Source: Haplosporangium gracile (Eukaryota > Mortierellomycota > Mortierellomycetes > Mortierellales > Mortierellaceae). Taken from it: DNA of 44,283 nt. Positions within the stretch are counted from its first letter, which is position 1. Every line of letters begins with the position of its first letter. Under the pieces are notes generated by a model. The model was not told the DNA's origin and ran no database searches. It saw only the letters and a list, made by a program, of their open reading frames with translations. Below, piece after piece: positions 7,840-16,544 of this stretch. The position numbers and the translations under genes are program-made. The DNA lies in contig JAAAUF010000262.1 of NCBI GenBank assembly GCA_015499985.1, positions 1-44,283 of the forward strand, written 5' to 3'.

Positions 7840-8694
7840 TTATAATTTAGATGAAAATAACATCCATTGGTTTTTATATATTTTATTCTTATCTAAATAT
7901 CTTGATATATTACGTGTACTACAATCAAAATATTTAGCAGCATTTATACAAGTATTAAATTCTTTATACAGTATAGTTTTTTGAGTCTCTGAATCAAAAG
8001 AATAAACAAATACTTTTTTACTCATTGAGTTATTTTCACCAATTAAAGCTTTACTAATTTTAGCTACAGCGTCAGCTGAATGTGATTTTCCAAACATTGG
8101 ATGATTTTTACCTTTTTTAGCTATACTAATTTTTTTTATTGATTCTATAGTATGAGTTTTACCAAAGAAAGGATGATCTTTACCAGTTTTACCAAATAAT
8201 AAACTTTTTTCTCCTTTTTTGGCTTCACTCATTTTTACTTTAGAATTTTCTGAATGAATGAAACCTAATGAAGAACCTGCTATTTTAAGTATGTTATATC
8301 TTAAAGATTTATTAAGTAAAAAAATTAAGTCTAAAAAATACTGTTCACGTGATAGTATTAATTTACGTGCCTCTTCTTTAGATAAATCTGATATATCAAT
8401 ATATTCAAGTATTGATAAAGAAAATGCTGAATGAGAATAGTTAAGGAGAGCTCTAGATATATAATTATCTGCACGTTTTAATTCTGCAATAGAATAATAT
8501 TGAGATAACCGTTTTGATAAATCCACTGCTGATCCAATATATCTTTTTCCTGATTCTTCATGTTTCCACATATAGATTCCAGCCAAACCTTTATTGTCCG
8601 ATAGAATCTGCGATTTGTCTATTTCAGTATTATCATATATAATTGGTAGCTGATTTGGTAAATTTACATTAAATAAAATTATTGAATTTTTCAT
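7840..8694 (-). CDS. GIY-YIG homing endonuclease, no membrane leader
   Basis: 284 aa. GIYMW (39-43), YIGSAVDLSKRL (53-64), catalytic Glu in LSREQYFLD, NUMOD3 repeats, NUMOD1 (KKVFVYSFDSE) and the tail CSTRNISRYLDKNK. It is close to 6559-7632 in the C-terminal half but begins directly MKNSIILFN, like the gene at 40677. Both share the upstream TGTGTCAAAC module. A 5' fragment of tRNA-Gln lies beyond its 3' end and complete tRNA-Gln lies upstream. Confidence 0.87.
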   Translation of the reverse strand: MKNSIILFNVNLPNQLPIIYDNTEIDKSQILSDNKGLAGIYMWKHEESGKRYIGSAVDLSKRLSQYYSIAELKRADNYISRALLNYSHSAFSLSILEYIDISDLSKEEARKLILSREQYFLDLIFLLNKSLRYNILKIAGSSLGFIHSENSKVKMSEAKKGEKSLLFGKTGKDHPFFGKTHTIESIKKISIAKKGKNHPMFGKSHSADAVAKISKALIGENNSMSKKVFVYSFDSETQKTILYKEFNTCINAAKYFDCSTRNISRYLDKNKIYKNQWMLFSSKL

Positions 8695-8830
8695 AGTTAT
8701 TTATACATAGTTTTTGTTCCCAGAATGATTGTTAATCACCTATTATTGACTTTAATAATATATATTAATATTATTTTAATAGTATACTTATTTGTTTGAC
8801 ACACTTTATGGTAATATAAGACTTGAACTG
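8695..8830 (-). promoter_or_regulatory. TGTGTCAAAC leader module
   Basis: Read on the minus strand: ATAAAGTGTGTCAAACAAAT, AAGTATACTATTAAAATAAT, an ATATATTATTAAAGTCAATA tract, AATAGGTGATT, CATTCTGGGAACAAAA, then the start codon. Near-identical modules precede the GIY genes at 12962 and 40677, and a truncated copy lies at 39050-39130. The host gene it came from is not in this window. Confidence 0.5.
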
Positions 8831-8971
8831 TTTAAAAGATTTTATCTTTTATTCTTTGATTATTAGATCTAATTTTATATCTAATATGTCCTGACATATT
8901 TAGATAATTGGAATCGTCGAGAAAATATATTGGTGGTCAAAAAAATTTTTTTATATTAATAATAAATAACG

Positions 8972-9045
8972 TGGAAACTGGTCTAATCTGGCAGGACGCT
9001 TAATTTTGATTTAAGAGATTGGTAGTTCGAATCTACCGTTCCCAA
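8972..9045 (+). tRNA. trnQ: tRNA-Gln (TTG)
   Basis: The acceptor TGGAAAC/GTTCCCA has one A-C mismatch that the partial copy at 7731 lacks. D arm GTC...GAC, anticodon arm CTTAA-TTTTGAT-TTAAG, T arm GGTAG-TTCGAAT-CTACC. Confidence 0.75.
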
Positions 9046-9576
9046 ATTTACCGTATTCGAATCTACCGAACCCAGAAAATTTTATAAAAATACTTAAAGG
9101 AACTGTTCCAGTAGGACGGGTTTGAACAGGATTTATGTCGTCTATTTTTCATACACTCCTTTCCAGACTTAACTAAATTTTATAAAAGACTCACCGGCCC
9201 AGGATATAATAAAATTTAATCAAGCCCCTAAAAGGACTTCCCTTTTCGAGAGAGGTGTTCAAACCTCCCTACGGAGCTTGAACTTTTAAATAAATATTTT
9301 TAACTTAAAAAGTATTCTTTTGAAAACCCATTCTCTTTGAGAGAATGGGAAATAGACTTTACCAGAAATTTAAAATTTTGTCTCTTTATAGAAATAATGT
9401 ATTGTTTATTTTTAAATAAATAAAGTTAAATATCGGACTATGCTTGGATTTTCTAAAATTAAATCAAGCCCTTAAAAGGACTGAGAGAGGTGTTCAAACC
9501 TGGGCGGCCCGACATGTGGGGGGGTGTCGGTTTCCCGATCTAACGAGAAATTATCAACTGGAGCACGTAATCTACT
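9046..9576. repeat. Gene-free stretch with a duplicated TCAAGCCC...GTGTTCAAACC block
   Basis: Bases 9222-9273 and 9460-9502 share AATCAAGCCC, TAAAAGGACT and GAGAGAGGTGTTCAAACCT. The second copy lacks a short hairpin (CTTCCCTTTTCG). The rest is AT-rich and no gene is seen. A G-run with a weak C-run signal lies at 9518-9530. Confidence 0.45.
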
Positions 9577-9598
9577 TATAGCATATAACCCTGCTATT
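9577..9598 (-). terminator. Stop-proximal covarying hairpin
   Basis: TATAGCA pairs with TGCTATT around a loop with CCC. This is the GC-pair variant of the hairpin found at GIY stop codons. Confidence 0.45.
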
Positions 9599-9735
9599 AT
9601 TCTTTAATAATAAAAGAAGTCGATAAAATCCATTTATCTTGAAATATTACTCCTTTTATAGAATTTCTCAAAATAGTTTTATGACAACAATTAAAATATT
9701 TAGCCGCTTTATTAGCAGAACTAAAAGTATACACA
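9597..9735 (-). pseudogene. C-terminal relic of a GIY-YIG endonuclease
   Basis: The minus strand reads the NUMOD1/helix-turn-helix tail FSSANKAAKYFNC, then FQDKWILSTSFIIKE-stop. Nothing of the nuclease core remains. It abuts, head to head at about 9736, a plus-strand relic that lacks its N-terminus. Confidence 0.6.
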
Positions 9736-9736
9736 A

Positions 9737-10271
9737 GTGAGCCAGAGGATATATTATTTCGAGAACAATTTTATTTGGATGAGCTAAAACCAGAGTACAA
9801 CTTTCTTAAAATAGCAGGTTCCTCTTTAGGATATAAACATACAGAAAAATCATTGGCTAAATTGAGTCAACCAAAATCAGAGGTAACTAAAGCAAAAATA
9901 AGTCTTGCACAATCAGGTGAGAATAATTCTATGTTTGGTAGAACAGGTCTAAATCACCCTATGTTTGGTAGAACAGGTGAAGATCATCCTATGTTTGGTA
10001 TTTCTCATTCCGAGGAGTATTAATAAGTTTAGCGAATAAAGGTAAAACTCGTTCGGCTGAAACCATAGCAAAAATAAGTGCTGCTAAAGGAGGAGGTACA
10101 ATCTATGTTTATGATACTCAAGGCTCACTTGTTAATACTTTTAGTTCAACAAGGGAAGCTGCAGAATTTTTTAATTGTTCACATGTTACAATTGCTAAAT
10201 ATGTGAAAAATAATAAATTATTTCAAGATAAATGGATTTTATCTACAGAGAGCTCTACTTTTTTTTCTTAG
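9737..10271 (+). pseudogene. GIY-YIG endonuclease relic lacking the N-terminal core
   Basis: It begins inside the domain at EPEDILFREQFYLD (with the catalytic Glu), so the GIY and YIG motifs are gone. NUMOD3 units (NNSMFGRTGLN, HPMFGRTGED, HPMFGISHSEE) run to a frameshift at about 10017. The next frame continues LISLANKGKTRSAETIAK, a NUMOD1 segment (IYVYDTQGSLVNTF) and DKWILSTESSTFFS-stop. A cox1 3' fragment starts at its stop codon. Confidence 0.7.
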
Positions 10272-10393
10272 GTAACTTAATTGCTACAACGTTAGAGTGG
10301 GCTATTACGTCTCCTTCAGCGTTCCATACGTTTAAAGGTCAATTACCTGTACAATCAGTTAACACCCCTCCCCAACCTCCTCACCCTATGTAA
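10271..10393 (+). pseudogene. cox1: 3'-terminal fragment of cox1
   Basis: It reads GNLIATTLEWAITSPSAFHT then FKGQLPVQS, matching the C-terminal tail of fungal Cox1 (TLEW-SPP-HTF-LP). It overlaps the last base of the GIY stop codon. No other part of cox1 is present. It parallels the nad1 3' exons that trail other GIY genes. An ACACCCC run (10361-10368) follows. Confidence 0.55.
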
Positions 10394-10674
10394 GATTATC
10401 TTTTTGGGGGTTTTAAATAAGTATAATATCAGAATTATATTATAATGCCCGAGGGGTCTCCTTTTCAAAGCAAATATATAAGGTTTTACTTTTTTATTGC
10501 TCACTTAAAAATCAAATTCATGAAAATTTATAATTATGTTTATCGGTGCTACAATAATTATATTTTATAATAATAGTATAGATAATTAACTAATGAAGAA
10601 TATTTGTGTTAACACCCCCCTTTATAAAATAGTAGTTTTTTTAATAAGTATTTTATTTTTTTTTAATAAATATA
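10394..10674. other. AT-rich gene-free stretch
   Basis: No open frame with family resemblance and no clear repeat is visible. It holds a few C-runs and A/T tracts between the cox1 fragment and tRNA-Ser. Confidence 0.4.
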
Positions 10675-10756
10675 GGAAGAGTCGTCATGGGCAAGACAAA
10701 GTATTTGCTAAATCCTTAGAGATTCCTCTTTGTGGGTTCGAATCCCTCTTCTTCCG
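10675..10756 (+). tRNA. trnS1: tRNA-Ser (GCT)
   Basis: Acceptor GGAAGAG/TTCTTCC, anticodon loop TTGCTAA, a variable arm of about 13 nt (AGAG...CTCT) and T loop TTCGAAT. The long variable arm fits a serine tRNA. Confidence 0.8.
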
Positions 10757-10879
10757 TCACTTTAAATTCACATATCACTATTTTCCACCAGATCTCCCCG
10801 GAGGGGTGATCAGCCCAATTCACCTAAGCTGCGGGGGGAGTTAGATGAGTCTAACGTAATTATATGAATTTAGGGATCT

Positions 10880-10905
10880 AATAGTATATTGTAACCCCTA
10901 CTAAG
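10880..10905 (-). terminator. Stop-proximal hairpin after GIY pseudogene 10901
   Basis: AATAGTA with a partly decayed partner (TACTAAG) and an ACCCC loop. It overlaps the stop region, as at the other GIY genes. Confidence 0.4.
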
Positions 10906-11642
10906 AAATAGTTATTAAAGATGTAGCTAAAATCCATTTATTTTTATATAATTTGTTCTTATCTACATAATAATATAATGTTCGTTTGCTACAATTTAGA
11001 TAAATTGCCGTTTCTGTATAATTATCAAAAGATTTATATAATATCAATTCATTTGAATCGAGATCTTTGGCATATACAAATATTTTTTTAAATTTAGCTA
11101 AAGACATTTTTTCTTTAGTCTTAGTAGAAAGAGTTTTGCCTGCTCGGGCTTGACTCATTAAAGCCTTAGTATCAGCAGAAAGGATTCGACCTTTTTGAGC
11201 TTGACTTATTAAAGATTTAGTTTCCTCTGAATGTTTATATCCTAATGAAGAACCTGCAAACTTTAATATATTATAATGAGGAGATAATAGGTCTAAGAAG
11301 TACTGTTCTCTTTCAAGAATTAATTCCTTAGCTTCAGGCTTCGTTATATCTTTAATATCTATATATTCAAGAATCATTAAAGAAAACGTAGAGTAGCCGT
11401 GAAGTTTTAAAGCATTACAAATATACATTGAGTTATTACGCTCTAAATGATAAATATTATAATATTGCTTTATTCGATCCGATAAATCAAATGCTGAGCC
11501 TATGTACTGACTCGTTGTGAGTCCACATATAAATACCCGTTCTCCCTTTGTTATAAGACAAAATTTTTAATTTATCTGTATCTGCATTAGAATAGACTAT
11601 TATTGCTACAAAAGATCCGTTGTTACTGTTGTTACTACTCAT
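10901..11642 (-). pseudogene. GIY-YIG endonuclease with frameshift in the core
   Basis: From the ATG at 11642 the frame reads MSSNNSNNGS, an IVYSNADTDK segment and GIYMWTHNES. A small deletion (about 11515-11525) then removes the residues before YIGSAFDLSDRI and shifts the frame. After it the gene is open to 10901, with the catalytic Glu (LEREQYFLD), three NUMOD3-like units and the tail CSKRTLYYYVDKNK. tRNA-Thr lies upstream on the same strand. Confidence 0.75.
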
Positions 11643-11761
11643 TTTTTATAATGTATTTCCTCTTTAATCCTAATTTTGTCCATATAAGATATCTAATCGC
11701 AACTATAACCATTGCTAAGATGTCAAACGAATAAATCTCGTTTGTCTACAAGATACCTATT

Positions 11762-11835
11762 TATCAGATGATGGATTCGAACCATCAATCTAATGATTAC
11801 AACCATTAGACATACCAATTAAATATTAATCTGAC
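11762..11835 (-). tRNA. trnT: tRNA-Thr (TGT)
   Basis: Acceptor GTCAGAT/ATCTGAT, anticodon stem CTAATG/CATTAG around a slightly enlarged loop containing TTGTAA, and T arm GATGG-TTCGAAT-CCATC. Confidence 0.8.
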
Positions 11836-11892
11836 TTATTTATTAGATGTAATCAAAAAGTTTAAAATGTAAATAAATAATTAAACCTAATT

Positions 11893-11964
11893 AGTGGTCA
11901 TTTTCGTTGTAATATAATGATGATTAAATTTCTTTTTTTGTACGAGACCCTTTTTAAAATTACA
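11893..11964 (+). promoter_or_regulatory. Copy of the cox2 5' flank
   Basis: GTGGTCAT, CGTTGTAATATAATG, the T-run and GTACGAGACCC precede an ATG that starts MLSKLFNFF, as at genuine cox2. Confidence 0.55.
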
Positions 11965-12528
11965 ATGTTATCAAAGTTATTTAACTTTTTCAACTTTTTC
12001 CTTATTGCTCATTGTGACGTCGCTCAATTCCGACAATTAAGATTCCAAAATTATTCTTCATTAGCAAATAATGGAATTATTCTTTATCCATTCAGAGGAG
12101 ACTAAAGCCAAAATTAGTTAAACTTTAACAGGTGAAAATCACCCAATGTTTAGGATACTTGGTAAGGATCATCCTAAATTTGGTATATCTATTTATGAGG
12201 ATATAATTGCTAAAATGAGTGAAGTTCAGAGAAGAATAAACAGAACAGGTGAAAAAAATCCACGAGAAATGTTAAGTCATATTCATTCATCTGACACTTT
12301 AGCTAAAATGAGTGTAGCTAAAGGAGGAAGAACTATTTATGATACTCAAGGCTCACGTCGTTAATACTTTTTGCTCAGCTAGAAAAGCGGCTGCATCTTT
12401 TAATACTAATCATCAATTAATTATGAGATATGTAAGAGATGAAAAAATATTTAAATAACAATGGTTCTTATCTATGTCCTTAATTTATTCGGACATAAAA
12501 AAAGTTAACTTAGAGATATCCCTAAAGA
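11965..12528 (+). pseudogene. cox2-leader GIY relic with the nuclease core deleted
   Basis: It starts as a divergent Cox2 N-terminus (MLSKLFNFFNFFLIAHCDVA, then QFRQLRFQN and LANNGI). It then jumps, with a frame change, to NUMOD3 repeats (HSEETKAKIS, GENHPMFRILGKDHPKFG, EKNPREML) and a degraded NUMOD1 tail. A TAA replaces the codon before QWFLS. GIY, YIG, Arg and Glu are all missing. It resembles the intact neighbour at 12962 in its C-terminal half. Confidence 0.7.
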
Positions 12529-12660
12529 ATAGATCCCGTCTATTCGGTACGACGAACGTCGTATTTTAATATCCAATAACTATAGATGAATTTATAGTAA
12601 AATAAGTAAATACTTCTAATATTGCAAATATAATAAAGAAATAATAATTTAAATTAAAAA

Positions 12661-12741
12661 TACCTGTTGTGAGACTCGAACTCACACGCTAAAAGCAATT
12701 GATTTTAATTCAACATCGTATACCAATTTCGACAAACAGGT
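12661..12741 (-). tRNA. trnL2: tRNA-Leu (TAA), copy 1
   Basis: Acceptor ACCTGTT/AACAGGT, anticodon loop ATTAAAA between TTGA and TCAA, a short variable arm and T loop TTCGAGT. It is nearly identical to 13955-14035. An intact GIY gene lies between the two copies. Confidence 0.85.
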
Positions 12742-12847
12742 TAAAAGGAGGGGGGGTACCAATTTCGATATATTATTTAATAATGAGTTAGAGGGACAAC
12801 TACCAATTTTAACTGTTCAGGGTTATTGTTGTTCAAGTCTTCTAGTC

Positions 12848-12961
12848 ATTATTACTATAAAGTGTGTCAAACAAATAAGTATACTATTAAAATAATATTA
12901 ATATATATTATTAAAGTCAATAATAGGTGATAAAAATATCATTCTGGGAACAAAATAATTT
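12848..12961 (+). promoter_or_regulatory. TGTGTCAAAC leader module
   Basis: Same order as at 8695-8830, with only a few substitutions, ending at the GIY start codon at 12962. Confidence 0.5.
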
Positions 12962-13879
12962 ATGTATAAAAATATGGTTAATACAAATAATAATAGCAAT
13001 TTAGAGCTAACTAAAATATATTTTAATGTCGAAACAAATAAATCACTAATTTTATCTGATAATAAGGGCAGAGCAGGTATCTATATGTGGACTCACATAT
13101 TGTCGGGTAAAAGATACGTAGGTTCATCAGTTGATTTATCAAATCGTTTAAATTTTTATTTTTCTATAGCTTATTTAAACCGATATAAATCTATGTATAT
13201 CAATAATGCACTACTTCATCATGGATACTCTGCATTTACTCTATCTATCCTTGAATATATAGATATTTCAAACTTATCTCTTGAACAAACTCGTAAATTA
13301 ATTCTTGAAAAAGAACAATATTTTTTAGATACTCTTATGCCTGAGTACAATATATTAGCAGTAGCAGGTTCTTTACTTGGATTTAAGCACTCAGAAGAAT
13401 CATTAGCTAAAATGAGTAAGGCTAAAACTGGGAAATCTCATTCTGCTGAAACTAAAGCTTTAATTAGTAAAGCTTTGACAGGTGAAAATCACCCAATGTT
13501 CGGGAGAACTGGTGAAGATCATCCTAGATTTGGTTTATTTCTTTCTGATGAAACTATTGCTAAAATGAGCGAAGTTCAGAAAAGCATAGATAGAACAGGT
13601 GAAAAAAATCCACGTGGGATGTTAGGTCGTAATCATTCACCTGATACTCTAATAAAAATGAGTATCGCTAAAGGGGGAGGTACAATATTTGTTTATTCTT
13701 CAGATAAAAAAACTCTTCTTTATACTTTTAATTCAGCTAGAAAAGCTGCAGAACATTTTAATACTAATCATCAAGCAATTATGAGATATGTAAAAAGCGG
13801 TTTAATATTTAAAGAACAGTGGATATTCTCTACCTTCTATATAGATGTTAAAAAAGTTAACTCAGATAATGAGGAATAG
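12962..13879 (+). CDS. GIY-YIG homing endonuclease
   Basis: 305 aa and intact. GIYMW (40-44), YVGSSVDLSNRL (YVG variant of YIG), Glu in LEKEQYFLD, then NUMOD3 units (HSEESLAKMSKAKTGK, HPMFGRTGED, NPRGMLGRNHS), NUMOD1 (IFVYSSDKKTLLYTF) and a helix-turn-helix (HFNTNHQAIMRYVKSG). Two copies of tRNA-Leu(UAA) flank it. Upstream sits a TGTGTCAAAC leader. Confidence 0.88.
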   Translation: MYKNMVNTNNNSNLELTKIYFNVETNKSLILSDNKGRAGIYMWTHILSGKRYVGSSVDLSNRLNFYFSIAYLNRYKSMYINNALLHHGYSAFTLSILEYIDISNLSLEQTRKLILEKEQYFLDTLMPEYNILAVAGSLLGFKHSEESLAKMSKAKTGKSHSAETKALISKALTGENHPMFGRTGEDHPRFGLFLSDETIAKMSEVQKSIDRTGEKNPRGMLGRNHSPDTLIKMSIAKGGGTIFVYSSDKKTLLYTFNSARKAAEHFNTNHQAIMRYVKSGLIFKEQWIFSTFYIDVKKVNSDNEE

Positions 13880-13954
13880 AAGGGGACTATTCGGTACGAT
13901 GTTCATCGTATTTTAACACCCAACAATTTATAAATTTATATTATTAAAAATAAA

Positions 13955-14035
13955 TACCTGTTGTGAGACTTGAACTCACACGCTCTAAAGCAATTGATTT
14001 TAATTCAACATCGTATACCATTTCGACAAACAGGT
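13955..14035 (-). tRNA. trnL2: tRNA-Leu (TAA), copy 2
   Basis: Same arms as copy 1 with a few substitutions and compensating indels (CGCTCTAAAGC against CGCTAAAAGC). Both copies keep full acceptor pairing, so neither is obviously dead. Confidence 0.82.
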
Positions 14036-14604
14036 TAAATATATTTATATTTATATATTTATTTTCGATAAAGGACACCTAATTCTGGAGTGGTTTATTT
14101 TTTTTAGGAAAGACTTAAAAAAAAGGAAATGTTTAATTGTTTTTAACAATCAAATAATAGCCTTATATAAAAAGTCTGCCTTCTTTTAAAAACTAATCCC
14201 ACAGAGGAGGGGAACCCCACCAGGTTTAAATTTGCCCGGACCGGTAATGATCTATCACCTACAACTGACCCCGCATTTTTGCGGAGGATGTAAAGTTTCT
14301 CCTTCAAAATGAAGGAGTGAAATGAATGATTAGATTTTTTAAATCTAAAATGTTTGGCCCGGGAGTGAGTGGTACTACCCTCCAAGCCTTCAGGCTTGGC
14401 ATAGGCTTGTTTTTATGGTCTATGCTCAGGGAGTAGTTATTCATCACCCCCTCCTTAAAGGAGGTTTTATTTAAAAGTGCCTATTAATAATAATTAGGTG
14501 TATAATCAAAGCTTTGATTGTACACCCCCTTCTAATTTTGTTAAATTCGGAGCCAGAGCTGCGATAACTTGCGCGGGCCCCAGGCTTTTTTCTGCTAAAA
14601 TTTA
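14036..14604. repeat. Gene-free stretch with GC-rich elements
   Basis: Contains the partial long GC-rich element (14234-14364, GCCCGGACCGGTAATGATC...). A perfect 14-bp palindrome with one wobble (GTGTATAATCAAAG/CTTTGATTGTACAC) runs into ACACCCCC at 14498-14529. A CGCGGGCC cluster lies at 14555-14585. No gene is seen. Confidence 0.5.
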
Positions 14605-14607
14605 TTT

Positions 14608-14632
14608 TCGGGTTGATCAGAATCGAACTAAT
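14608..14632 (-). pseudogene. 3' fragment of tRNA-Pro
   Basis: TTCGGGTTG followed by CAGAATCGAACTA copies the acceptor 3' strand and T arm of the tRNA-Pro at 15914. The match ends just before the leader of the GIY gene at 14688. Confidence 0.6.
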
Positions 14633-14659
14633 TAATTTGAGCAGATTTAAAATAACAAA

Positions 14660-14687
14660 GGTGGCTATAATTGTTGATTTATATATA
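14660..14687 (+). promoter_or_regulatory. GTGGCTAT...ATATATAATG module
   Basis: GGTGGCTATAATTGTTGATT then ATATATA directly before the ATG. This is the same 5' signature as the cox2-type flanks, here in front of a nad2-like leader. Confidence 0.45.
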
Positions 14688-15806
14688 ATGACAATATTAG
14701 AATTTATTTTTTTAGTAATGTCGATACCACTAGCTTCTCTTTATTTATCAACAATCTTAATTCTTAGATTTGCTCTTTTAATAATTCTAAACATAGTAAT
14801 TTATTATCATATAATAGATGGTACGATTTTATCTGTTCTATCAACTAGCTTAAATATATTAGGAGGGTTATTTCAACCAACTTTACTTTCGCAAAGCTCA
14901 TTAATCTTAATGAGTAGTTTTTTCTCCATTTTTAAAATGAATGAACCTTATATTTTATTATCATTAATCCCTCTAGTTTATACAAATGCAGAAACTGATA
15001 AACCTAAAGTTTTAAAGGATAATAAGGGTAGAGCTGGCATATACCAATGGACCCATAATAAATCAGGTAAAATCTACCTCGGTAGTGCTTTTGATTTATC
15101 TCTGCGATTAAAACAATATTATTCAATACCACGTTTAAATCGTAATAAAAATCAGTATTTTAGTAGGGCTTTACTTTTTCATGGGCATTCTAGTTTTTCT
15201 TTAAGAATTCTCGAGTATATTATTATAGAAAATTTATCAAAAGAAAAAGCACGTTTATTAATTCTAGAACGTGAGCAGTATCATCTTGATTTAATTTTTA
15301 AAGGGACTGAACCAAATACGTATAATATACTAATAACTGCTGGTTCCTCATTAGGTAATAGTCATAGCCCAGAAGTTCGTGCTAAAATTAGAAAAGGTTT
15401 GTCTGATCCTTTTATTCGCGCCAAAATGAGAGAAGCAAAATTAGGTCCGAACAATCATAACTTTAATAAGGAGTTTTCCCTTGAAACTCGTGCCAAGATG
15501 AGTGCAAGTATAAGAAAAGCAATGTCTGATCCTACACTTCGTGCTAAATTGAGTAAAGCGCATTTAGGTGCTAAAAATTCAAATTTTGGTAAAGTCCCTA
15601 GTGCTGAAACCCTAGCTAAAATGAGTGCTGCACAAGGAAGCACAATATTTCTTTATGATACTAATGGCTCTCTCGTTAATACTTTTTCTTCTATGAGAAT
15701 GGCAGGGAAATTTATTAATTGTTCTCCTACAACAATTAAGAAATATGCTCTTACACAACAATTAATTCAAGGCAAATGGATCTTATCTTTTTCAGCTAAA
15801 GAATAA
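14688..15806 (+). CDS. GIY-YIG homing endonuclease with nad2-like membrane leader
   Basis: 372 aa from the ATG at 14688. The leader has SIPLASLYLSTIL and GGLFQPTLLSQSS. The core has GIYQW, IYLGSAFDLSLRL (YLG variant), LEREQYHLD and an insert (FKGTEPNT) before YNIL. The NUMOD3 region is unusual, with repeated DPxxRAKxxxAxLG units (DPFIRAKMREAKLG, DPTLRAKLSKAHLG) instead of HPMFGRTG. NUMOD1 (IFLYDTNGSLVNTF) and a helix-turn-helix tail end it. A tRNA-Pro 3' fragment lies upstream and complete tRNA-Pro downstream. Confidence 0.88.
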   Translation: MTILEFIFLVMSIPLASLYLSTILILRFALLIILNIVIYYHIIDGTILSVLSTSLNILGGLFQPTLLSQSSLILMSSFFSIFKMNEPYILLSLIPLVYTNAETDKPKVLKDNKGRAGIYQWTHNKSGKIYLGSAFDLSLRLKQYYSIPRLNRNKNQYFSRALLFHGHSSFSLRILEYIIIENLSKEKARLLILEREQYHLDLIFKGTEPNTYNILITAGSSLGNSHSPEVRAKIRKGLSDPFIRAKMREAKLGPNNHNFNKEFSLETRAKMSASIRKAMSDPTLRAKLSKAHLGAKNSNFGKVPSAETLAKMSAAQGSTIFLYDTNGSLVNTFSSMRMAGKFINCSPTTIKKYALTQQLIQGKWILSFSAKE

Positions 15807-15861
15807 GCAATAGTACTTTTACTACTAAAGGTAGGGGAAATATACCTTTTTAATAAATAAT

Positions 15862-15894
15862 TTAGAAATTAATCATTTAATTTCTAACACCCCC
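15862..15894 (+). terminator. 3'-end hairpin plus C-run after GIY gene 14688
   Basis: TTAGAAATT pairs with AATTTCTAA and leads straight into CACCCCC. Confidence 0.55.
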
Positions 15895-15913
15895 TCCTCT
15901 TTCTAACAACAAT

Positions 15914-15986
15914 TCGGGTTGGACAGAATCGAACTATCTAGTTTTCTAAACCCAATTTAGACGCCCAACCTTTAGGCTTCAACCCG
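15914..15986 (-). tRNA. trnP: tRNA-Pro (TGG)
   Basis: Perfect acceptor CGGGTTG/CAACCCG. Anticodon arm TCTAA-ATTGGGT-TTAGA, T loop TTCGATT. Four damaged copies lie nearby (14608, 16134, 17527, 23021). Confidence 0.88.
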
Positions 15987-16133
15987 TTGAATAATCGAAC
16001 AAACATTTCAATGATTACAAATTATGTATTTAACCATTAAAATAATTTGACTTTATTATTTTAGCGAGGACCCTACGGGTTACCTCCCCCTGAAATAACA
16101 ATTAAAAAAAAAGATTTCTTATGCACGACTTAT

Positions 16134-16187
16134 CATCCTAAATCCAATTTAGATGCCTGGCCATTTGGCTTCAACCCGTTGTCAGGT
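16134..16187 (-). pseudogene. 5' half of tRNA-Pro
   Basis: On the minus strand it has CAACGGGTTGAAGCC, the D region and the anticodon arm (TCTAAATTGGATTTAG, anticodon loop mutated). It lacks the T arm and the acceptor 3' strand. Confidence 0.6.
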
Positions 16188-16299
16188 ATAATTAACAGTA
16201 TTGATATGTAAAAAAAAAATAGTTATAAAAATATTCAGGATATTAGTTCGAGTATAGTTTGGCTAAACCCATTTTGCTATTAAGTCCACTATAAGTAGT

Positions 16300-16544
16300 A
16301 ATAGGTTAATGGAAACCAATGCTTTTAAGGCAATTATTCTTTTTTCGATAGAAGGTTACTGTACAAAATTCTGGTTAGTAAAATTTTAGCTTGTCTACCC
16401 TTTACCCGGGACTATGTAATGATGATAAGTAAGGTCTCTAAAATAATATTCCTTTTAATAGACTACTTAAAAAGAATTAAATCCGGGACCCGTGCATATT
16501 GTCGCGGGTGTCGGCTACGGAGATAAAGAATTAATAATATTAAT
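16300..16544 (+). promoter_or_regulatory. Copy of the nad1 5' flank in front of a GIY gene
   Basis: About 230 nt match 37931-38165 (minus), in the same order. Shared blocks include the CTGGTTAGTAAAATTTTAGC region, CTACCCTTTACCCGGGACTA, AAGGTCTCTAAAATAATATT, a GC cluster (GGGACCCGTG...CGCGGG) and GGAGATAAAGAATTAAT, up to the ATG. At the start codon the sequence switches from nad1 to the GIY gene. Confidence 0.7.

Noticed and set aside
10593..10844. Plus-strand open frame of 83 codons
   Set aside because: It runs through the tRNA-Ser cloverleaf, so it is incidental.
14143..14385. Minus-strand open frame of 80 codons
   Set aside because: It is composed of the long GC-rich repeat element and has no homologous frame in the other copies.
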